Source of the DNA: Dipodascopsis uninucleata var. uninucleata
Taxonomy: Eukaryota; Ascomycota; Lipomycetes; Lipomycetales; Lipomycetaceae
Assembly: GCA_030568195.1 (NCBI GenBank)
Contig: JAJLTO010000005.1
Span: forward strand, 1,054,001 to 1,118,000
Direction: 5' to 3'
DNA length: 64,000 nucleotides
This document shows positions 56,409 to 64,000 of the stretch, piece by piece. The position numbers and the translations under genes were made by a program. The notes under the pieces are model-generated. The model made no database searches, was not told the DNA's origin, and saw only the letters and a program-made list of their open reading frames with translations. Position 1 is the stretch's first letter; each line of letters opens with the position of its first letter.

Positions 56409-58139
56409 TTATGATACAAGACAGTATCTATCTACAAATAACCCAGTTGACTCGTCAAATCTAGCAAAATATCGACCTAGTTCAGATGCAACGCGTTCAG
56501 AAAACATTAGCGATCTCAATTCGTGATCTGTATCACCTATGATGTCCACTTTTGTCAGACTGCTCTGTGACGCACATACTCGAGATCCAGTTGCTAGAAT
56601 TACTGTATAAAATGGGCCAGTTGCATGTGCTTGATTCAAAGTGTCGATCACTAGATCTCTAAAAGGTCTATATGAAACAATCACACCAGTACAAGAATAT
56701 CTGTTATATCGAACAATTTCACCGACTCTAAACTTGCGTCTAAATGCCTCCGAAGAAGAGTCCACAGAGGCATAAGCACCTTCTCCCATTTCCTCGTTTT
56801 CAATCTGTTGTCGTACTTTATTACAGATAGATCTAAGAGTCTCACGACCCTTTGATATGGCATCAGGACCATATCTTTCAAAGATTCCATTTACAAACCA
56901 ATCACTATCATATATATCTAATTCTGATCGTGAGCCAAGCCGCCTGAAATCTGTCATCCAGTCCATAATCCAATCGTTCCCTGAGCTAGTAGGAAGGAGT
57001 GTCAAACCAGATGCATGCGATGCATATGCATCCCAACCGCCATTTAACTGGGAATGCAAAAACGTATTATAATGTACAAGCTGTTGCATGTGCCTAATTG
57101 CTGTCAAAAATGATTTAGGATGTAAGTTAAGCTCAGTGAATTTCTCAACATGATTTTTCATTAGCATAATGGCGACTGATGGATCATATGCAGCACCGTT
57201 ATTAACCAAAGAGACATACAACTGATTGTCCGGTCTATTATTTCTGTGTAAAATGACCATTGGCAAGAAAACAAAGCTTACTGGGGAGCATCTGAACCCG
57301 AGACGATGTGCAATTCCAGAAAATACTCCACATATACTCCATAGGTGATGACAAGTGCTGTCTGCCGGAAAGTCTAGTGCAGGAGCTAGGAGATTATGAA
57401 TCGTCGTTATCTTGGATTTGCACATCAGATTACCTTCCCTCAGTAGATTGCAGATCTCCTTAGCGACATCTACCATGGAACAGTCGTCAAGTGACACATG
57501 CTGCTTTCTTATTGCTTCTGCCGCGTTGTCCATGAATGCAGCTACTTCTCCTGTCCCGCTTCCACAAAAATATGCGAAGGACGAATAAACCAGGTCGAAC
57601 GCATCGTCATCATCATGTGATAGCTCACGACGAACTACTCTGACCCAAATACTGACTGCCTCTCTCCTACGAATAAAACCCTCGGCCTCCGCTGCCAAAA
57701 ATTTATTACCTAACTTTTCCAAAGGACTATAGGAATGTTTCGCTGCCATAAGAGCGTCCAGCGCCTCTATCCCATACTTTACAATTTCCTGAAAATAAAC
57801 GTCATACTTTTGGTATCCTTTTGTCACATCCAATCCATAGCTATCTAACTGTGACCGTATAATGTTGTCTATTCGGGACCGTCTCCTGTATATGTCGTAC
57901 CAATCAATATTGCTCTCGCTCCCATCTTTAGTAACACCATAGTGATGTAGCCGACGACATTTTCGGTAAAGAGAAATATCAGTCCAGTAATCCCATTGTG
58001 CACATCTTTCCTGCCATGTTGATGGATGATGAACAAGGGCGAGCAGCGCCCGGTTAGTTACTGAGAGCGAACAAAGATCTTGATCACTAAGGTATTTAAA
58101 TATCCGGCAAAATATTTCTGCAGGAAGCGAAAACGTCAT
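56409..58139 (-). CDS. F-box protein with YccV-like domain, FBXO21 type
   Basis: This is a likely substrate receptor of an SCF ubiquitin ligase. The single exon encodes 576 residues from the ATG at 58139; the frame extends upstream only with TTG. The F-box fills residues 2–48 (LPAEIFCRIFKYLSDQDLCSLSVTNRALL). The middle resembles the SirB1/transglutaminase-like region of FBXO21 (FSGIAHRLGFRCSPVSFVFLP), but the usual RGxPISLS stretch is not recognisable. The YccV-like domain (about 465–535) shows FRVGEIVRYNRYSCTGVIVSY, FYTVILATGSRVCASQSSL. Human FBXO21 has the same order of domains. Budding yeast has no equivalent that I know of; filamentous ascomycetes do. Substrate unknown. DPH1 lies upstream, on the same strand. 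Confidence 0.85.
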   Translation of the reverse strand: MTFSLPAEIFCRIFKYLSDQDLCSLSVTNRALLALVHHPSTWQERCAQWDYWTDISLYRKCRRLHHYGVTKDGSESNIDWYDIYRRRSRIDNIIRSQLDSYGLDVTKGYQKYDVYFQEIVKYGIEALDALMAAKHSYSPLEKLGNKFLAAEAEGFIRRREAVSIWVRVVRRELSHDDDDAFDLVYSSFAYFCGSGTGEVAAFMDNAAEAIRKQHVSLDDCSMVDVAKEICNLLREGNLMCKSKITTIHNLLAPALDFPADSTCHHLWSICGVFSGIAHRLGFRCSPVSFVFLPMVILHRNNRPDNQLYVSLVNNGAAYDPSVAIMLMKNHVEKFTELNLHPKSFLTAIRHMQQLVHYNTFLHSQLNGGWDAYASHASGLTLLPTSSGNDWIMDWMTDFRRLGSRSELDIYDSDWFVNGIFERYGPDAISKGRETLRSICNKVRQQIENEEMGEGAYASVDSSSEAFRRKFRVGEIVRYNRYSCTGVIVSYRPFRDLVIDTLNQAHATGPFYTVILATGSRVCASQSSLTKVDIIGDTDHELRSLMFSERVASELGRYFARFDESTGLFVDRYCLVS

Positions 58140-58631
58140 ATTCAGATAGAGCAACTTAAGCAAAATTCCATATTATTGCTGATCTATATGTCCTTTAGAC
58201 AATTCACTCTTTTCAAGAGCATTTGCGTCGCTGTTATGTTTCTGTCTTCTTAAAGCTGTCAAGCGTTTCAAGTGTACCTTCTTTCAGTACTAAAAATTAT
58301 CCGTTTATCAAATTATCGTAAGAACTGCGTCTCAGTAGGGTTACCCTTAACCGACACTTTTGAGATTTCCAACGACGAAATTTGGCGAGAATAAACAAAT
58401 GTAAGAATGTCACTGTTGAAGCAATAAGTTCAATGCAAAGGTAAGCACTATTCAATGTTAGATAAATTCTGATGATTTCTAAAATACCGTGGGGAAAATA
58501 TTTTACTACAGTTCAGCATAACTACGTGATAAAATTGCAATAGTGAGATACTTTGAAATATGTAAACTTAGAATAACAAGAATTATGATTTCATCCACTA
58601 GAATAATATTAAACACCTAATTATGAAATGA
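58140..58631. other. spacer between F-box start and DPH1 stop
   Basis: This is 492 nt with no supported frame. It holds the F-box gene promoter and the DPH1 3' flank. Confidence 0.5.
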
Positions 58632-59980
58632 TCACGACTTTTTCCGAGCTCTACCAAGACCCTCTTTAGCATAATAATCCATCTTATAGCCTTCTCCGGT
58701 GCCCAAGGAGGCAGAACGCAAATCACTCCAAATGCTAATGTCGCCAAAGGCAATAGACGCCTCATAAGGAGTTAACAAAGGCTTCGAAAATGCATAACCC
58801 CAATCAATTGAGAGTCTTGGACATGCCACCTGAACAAAAGCATCAATATTAGCAAATTCTGCAAGTTTTTGCGGGAATATTTCAGAAAGCATGATAAGAG
58901 TGTAATCAATATCCCTTGTCAACAAATATTCTCTGATCTTTTCAAAAGTCGCATAATTTCCCTGTCTACCCAAGGTTCCAAGAATTATACCAACATGTTG
59001 AGCTCCTCTTGCAGCATCTATTGCTTCGCGTCTGATACTTAGCATTTCGTCATGCTCGTACTCTTCCTTAGTGAATTTTCGAGAATAGGGATCGTAACGA
59101 TAAGCTGGAATTCCAGGATTTTGAATCATCACAGATTCGAGATGGAATCTTCCATCACCTATATAAATCAGCGCATCAGACTCTTTTGGATCAATGCGAG
59201 GTGCAGTACATCCTAATATTTCACCTCGTGATAGAGGCGAAATCTGAGGGATCTGTATATATAAGTTGCTGTTAGTATCCGACTCAATCATTCGCTTTGT
59301 CGAATGAAGAGCGCCATTGAATTGAATTGTTCCTACTAAATAGAGTCTATGCCCTGGGTCAAAATTCTCTTTAAGAGTTGCTATAAGATGATCAATCTCT
59401 ATCGCGATTGACACGAATACATAAAGTACTTTGATCTCAGTGACATCCACTGGAATAAGACAAGAGTGCGCATAGTGAATAAGAAGATCACATCCAAGAG
59501 CCTTAGCTGTATAGTCATCAATGCAGCAAGCTCCATAGGTCACATCGCCCATGATGACTACTTCGACTTCGCAAAATCGTTCTAGTATATCTGAAATGAT
59601 GCAGGAAAATATAAGCAAGCCTTCGGGCATTTGTAGGGCAACTTTATTAAACTTGTATCTCTTAATGTTCCACACGCATTTATGTATCTCAAAGTCATAA
59701 TTGGATGGCAGTAAAGATATGGCCGCATTAAGTTCCTCATCTTCGAGGATTTCGCTCGGAATTTGATTCACTAACGGAATTCTTGGAACTCTCTGTGAGG
59801 TAACTGTTTAATTATTAGTATTGAGCTTGCACTAGTTACATTTCCCAGTATAATCAAATAACTTATGGCTATACCTGTCTTTCTGTCTGAGTCACCTAAC
59901 TTCTGACTTGCAGCCCTCCTACCAGTAAATCTTCGGAACTTGGCCGTACTCGAGTGATTAGATAGCGTGTCTTCACTCAT
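58632..59980 (-). CDS. DPH1: diphthamide synthesis enzyme Dph1
   Basis: Dph1 with Dph2 transfers the 3-amino-3-carboxypropyl group from SAM to a histidine of elongation factor 2, the first step of diphthamide formation; it is an atypical radical-SAM iron–sulfur enzyme. Exons 59980–59875 and 59803–58632 with a 71-nt intron (GTATAG donor, TACTAAT branch) give 425 residues, the same length as yeast Dph1. The three cluster cysteines lie near 129 (GACCIDDY), 234 ([10 protein letters not shown]) and 363 ([13 protein letters not shown]). [12 protein letters not shown] marks Dph1 rather than Dph2. The short first exon supplies the disordered N-terminus ([13 protein letters not shown]). The gene is divergent from VID27 across 1.4 kb. 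Confidence 0.95.
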
Positions 59981-61357
59981 ATTTGCCTATCTGCGCGAAA
60001 AAAACCGATAAAGAGTGCAACTTATAACTTTTCGTGATTCTCCATAAGTTGTAGAAATTTTTTTGCGCAGTTGGGAGTAATATATGTCAGCAATAATTAT
60101 AGTTTCTGAGAAGGGTACACAACACTCTCCTGTTCATCGAGTCTATATGGACGAGAATCGTTACAAACTTTCATCGGTTACTACTCAATAAAACGGCATC
60201 CAAGGATAGTAATGTCAAGCAATATTTTTCTATGTCTCTTCTCTTCTATTGCTCTCGAATTAGAGCTGTAAATGTCTTATGTTATGTGCAAGCTGTATGA
60301 CTTTCGTCACATTCGAAGAGATGTCAAGACAAATTGGGGATTTATAGCCTTAGGATGTATAATATACACGTTATTTAGTTCATTATCACGTATACTTTAC
60401 CAAGGATATAAATATACAAAAGTACTCTGGATTCCATAGATTTGCTCATAGGAACTGTACCTTGTGACACCGAACCCGATGCATAAGCCGCACAGATGCT
60501 CGGTATAGCAGTTTTTCATAAGGATGACATCATCAAATGTGTCTTCTACACGAGATTGAAAAATCTCATCCTTATTCAAAATTCTGAGAGAAGAATAGGA
60601 TGTAATATATATTTAGAAAGAATGGAGTACCGTGTTTGTCTCTTAGTCAGATCCAGACATATTATGCATGAAATTCGTCGAGTGATTCGTCAAACCAAGA
60701 ACGCAGAAATATCAATATGTTAACAACATTCTAAGATTTGTCTTTTTCATAATCTTAGTATCATTAAACTAAAAGTATGACTATTGAGAGAATTATGGAT
60801 TTTCTCTAATTTTAGTATAGGTAGAGATGCATCGAAAGACTAATCATTAGATGAAAATCAAAGACTGCTACTAGTATTTCAATATTTTCACAGAGAGGCA
60901 CTTTTAAAATACAAGTGATTACTTCTATCAATTGTAGATCCGGCTTAGACGAATCATATATAATATATGTTTTGTAGATAGCCTCCAATTCAGTCTGGCA
61001 ATTTGTTATTCGCAATGTGCATATGCAGACCTATCTATGCTCTGAGTTTTATCTGAATACTACGTAATTAAGGACCACTTAAGGAAAATTCAAGCCGTTA
61101 AAAAGATCCGGATGCACTATCAGTGTATTATTATTCTTTTGAATTAACCCTTTAGCTGACTCTAACCTGCTGCTGGAGCAACTGCTCTTGTCCACTATTG
61201 ACGATGCGAACGTATGACAGAATTATAGTACTAAACCCTTATGAATTACTGTCCAACCCTCAAGATCTTTTTTTTCACTAGCTAAAAAAATCCCCAAAAC
61301 TATGTTTATCTCTTCATTCTTTACGCGTTTTGCGTTATTCATGTCTATGAAGCAGAT
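59981..61357. other. divergent upstream region of DPH1 and VID27
   Basis: This is 1.4 kb, among the longest empty stretches here. Frames at 60,397–60,579, 60,496–60,723 and 60,812–61,015 overlap one another or are AT-rich and lack motifs. I saw no tRNA, repeat or palindrome worth naming. Confidence 0.5.
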
Positions 61358-63792
61358 ATGAACTTCTTAAAGAAGGTATTAGGAAGCTCTCCAAAGCAAG
61401 AGCTTGTTTGTATACCAAGTGGAAGACTTTATCTTGCCAGATCACAAAATTCTGTCAAGGGTTACTCAGAATGCATGTAAGTATCATGACACGACCCAAA
61501 TGCCAGGGATAGCTGCGATATAATGACGTTATTATTTCTAACGCATGAATTATTTAGATTCAAGGATGCTGTTGCCGTGATTCGGAGGACAACTACGGAT
61601 TTCCACTTTCAGCTTGTAATCCAGCGTGCTTATGAGGAAGGAGAAGAGCAACTGGAAGATGACGATGACGAAGAGCCTTTAGACGAGTATACGTTTTTGT
61701 TGGATGAGGCATTACACCTGCGTTTATCGAAGTCCGTGGAAAATCAAACAATATTTTCTTGGAAAGATCTATCTGGTGATCCTGGAGACATATTCGAGTT
61801 CATATGTGATGATTCTACTAGTGTTGTACTGGTTAAAGACTTCATGCAGATCGCAATTCAGTGCCAATATGAGCGTAAATATAACAAATCTTCAAAGCTT
61901 GCCTCTAACGATGATTTAGCTGAATTTGTATTCGAGTAAGTTTTAGTTCAATATTTGAGTCTTGCCATCATATTCTGTTTCCAGAGTTACTAACAGATTA
62001 CCAATGTAGTGATGAGGAAATTTCTTCGCCTCTACTATCTGCATCTGCATCACCAGTTGGCCTGATGTTATCAGAAACAACCACCAGAGGTTCTGAGATT
62101 ATCGACGCAAAAAAGGCGCCTTCTATAGAAGAGCATTCGTTTTCGGGCCTTCCGGAAGGATATACTGTAAAAGAGGTATTAGGAACCGTTAAAGCTGAGT
62201 TAAACGTCTTTGATGCTACAAGCGGCGTGTTCATGTTGCAGGATGATGACGTGAAAGCAACAATCAAGGATCTTGGCAATTGGAACTATTGGCTTGATAT
62301 TGAAGGATCATCGCACCATTGGCTAGGGAGTATTATTGCTGCCGAGATAAATCCAGTATTTAATTTTGAGCATCTTTCTTTTATTTTCAACTACTTTGCC
62401 GATGATGGTTCTGCTGCATCATGGTTGCTACACTTTGAGAACGCAGACGCACTAGAAACATTCCAAGAACTTCTCATGCGTGCTTTATGGGAGACGCTTA
62501 ATCAGCAAAGTTGGTTTAAAACGAATAAAGAGGACCAAGACTACGTGTTGGAAGCCTTCAACGATATCACAATGACCGATGCAGATGAAGAGCCGGATGA
62601 AGAGGAGGAAGCATTTGAGGATGCTAACGACGACGTTCGCAAGGAGGCAGAACTTTATGATAATGATGAAGAATATGACGATGAGCTTGGAAACTCTGCA
62701 TTTTCTGGAGAAGGCAAAAATAGTCAGCTTGCCGTTGGTTACAAGCACGATAGGTCATTTGTCGTTAGAGGAAACAAGATTGGTGTGTTTACTCACACTC
62801 CTGCCAACACTTTAGAATTTTCAACTACCATAGAAAATTTGAAGACGCCAAGTGGCAAAAATTTGTCACCATCAAAGGTAATGCTTCATGCGGAAGACTC
62901 CACTATGATTCTCCAAAGTCCATCGAATAAGAACAGTTTATATAGTATGGACTTGGAGTATGGTAAAATTGTTGATGAATGGAAGGTTCATGACGATGTT
63001 CCTGTCACCGCATTTACTCCCTCCAAGAAATTCTCTCAGATGACTGGTGAGCAGACATTTGTGGGAATGTCTGATAATAGTTTATTTAGAATTGATCCGC
63101 GACTAGCTGGCAACAAGCTTGTCGATTCTGAATTTCAGAAATATGCAACTAAGAATGCTTTTTCTGCGATTTCTACAACAGACAAAGGTTATCTGGCTGT
63201 TGCTTCAGCCAAAGGTGACATCAGACTTTATGATAGGCTCGGTATTCGTGCAAAGACGGCTATTCCTGCACTAGGTGAACCCATTATTGGGTTGGATGTT
63301 TCTGCAGATGGCAAATGGATTCTTGCAACATGTAAGACATATCTTCTGTTAATCGATGCTACAATTAAGAATGGTAAAAATGCTGGAACACTTGGATTCG
63401 AGAAGAGCTTCAGTAAGGACAGCAAGCCGCGTCCGAAGTGTTTACAGCTTAGTCCGGAACACGTCGCTCAAATGCAAGCGGAAACCAAACAGCCACTGGC
63501 TTTTACTCAAGGTCACTTTAATACTGGCTTGGGATCGAAAGAGACTACCATTGTGTCTAGTTCTGGTCCGTACGTCATCACATGGAACCTCAAGCAAGTA
63601 CTCAAAGGTGATAAGACTTCTTATACTATTAAACGCTATGGCGATAAAATTGCTGCAGATAATTTCAAGTTTGGTAGTGACAAAAATGTAATTGTTGCTT
63701 TACCCGATGATGTTGGAATGGTCAACAAGCGGAGCTTCCGAAAGCCGACAAGAGAATCAATCGCGACACCAGTCAAAGCTTTCCGTAGCTAA
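61358..63792 (+). CDS. VID27: Vid27 family protein
   Basis: Vid27 is a conserved fungal and plant protein linked in yeast to vacuolar import and degradation of fructose-1,6-bisphosphatase; its molecular role is unclear. Three exons (61,358–61,476; 61,558–61,935; 62,010–63,792) with introns of 81 and 74 nt, both with CTAAC branches, give 759 residues (yeast 782). The N-terminus MNFLKKVLGS and the following GRLYLARS match the family. A PH-like middle part follows with acidic inserts, the second at about 340–375 (DEEPDEEEEAFED). The C-terminal VID27 β-propeller-like domain contains QLAVGYKHDRSFVVRGNKIGVF, DLEYGKIVDEWKVHDD, TFVGMSDNSLFRIDPRL and YLAVASAKGDIRLYDRLG. The protein is complete in the window. 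Confidence 0.95.
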
Positions 63793-64000
63793 TGATTATT
63801 TTAATTAATTTGATGCTTACATATTATGATTATTTGGATAGCGCTTCTAACTTTAGAGCCTCACTAGTACTATAATCTGTTCTCTATCGCACTTTTTCTT
63901 GAAAATTTAGTATAGCAATATCAAGCCATCCGCTACAATGAAGAGATTGCTCTCGATTTAAAGCTTCTGTTTCTATGGCTCATTCGGATTATCAAACGCC

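Noticed and set aside
1-64000. Mobile elements, LTR-type terminal repeats, gene cluster for a specialised metabolite
   Set aside because: I looked for reverse transcriptase, transposase and integrase motifs, long terminal or inverted repeats, and biosynthetic enzymes. None is visible; neighbours are unrelated conserved genes.

Overview
This window is nuclear DNA from an ascomycete fungus. It is AT-rich, and the genes are separated by about 0.1–2.3 kb. I placed 40 spliceosomal introns. They run from 43 to 203 nt, mostly 48–98 nt, with GT..AG ends and CTAAC or TACTAAC branch points shortly before the acceptor. Typical ascomycete genes are present: KEX1, REA1/MDN1, IES2, BNA3, VID27, DOA1, VMS1 and a YLR108C-type BTB protein. 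Several genes are rare or absent in budding yeast (a STRAP orthologue, a DUF938 methyltransferase, an FBXO21-type F-box protein), and DOA1, VPS34 and STRAP carry many introns. This fits an early-branching ascomycete (Taphrinomycotina, or a basal Saccharomycotina such as Lipomyces-like yeasts). I cannot name the species.

Layout. 0–16 kb: a partial inositol-pyrophosphate phosphatase (SIW14), the Golgi carboxypeptidase KEX1, arginase, a BTB/T1 protein, a membrane-bound cytochrome b5-like (MAPR) protein, a 52-residue metallothionein, and a Pex30-type peroxin. This part is gene-sparse. 16.8–31.8 kb: one gene, the ribosome-assembly AAA ATPase midasin (4,990 residues, a single 56-nt intron). 32–38 kb: the INO80 subunit IES2, kynurenine aminotransferase BNA3 and the WD40 protein STRAP. 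38–49 kb is dense: splicing factor ISY1, mitoribosome GTPase MTG1, checkpoint scaffold TEL2, then VMS1 and DOA1 in tandem, both known Cdc48/p97 cofactors. 49–64 kb: a small disordered protein, the PI3-kinase VPS34, a BAR–SH3 protein, a DUF938 methyltransferase, an F-box/YccV protein, DPH1 (diphthamide synthesis) and VID27.

This is mostly a conserved housekeeping stretch. I found no transposon, retroelement, tRNA, rRNA, CRISPR array or secondary-metabolite cluster. The best leads are small: an unlisted metallothionein gene with an intron just before its last codon and a perfect inverted repeat in its leader; an X-box-like palindrome upstream of a small unrecognised protein; two very short upstream ORFs that overlap the start codons of PEX30 and DOA1; and the VMS1–DOA1 pairing. 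I do not see a new multi-gene system. All exon borders are hand-read from splice signals and reading-frame continuity, not from transcripts.
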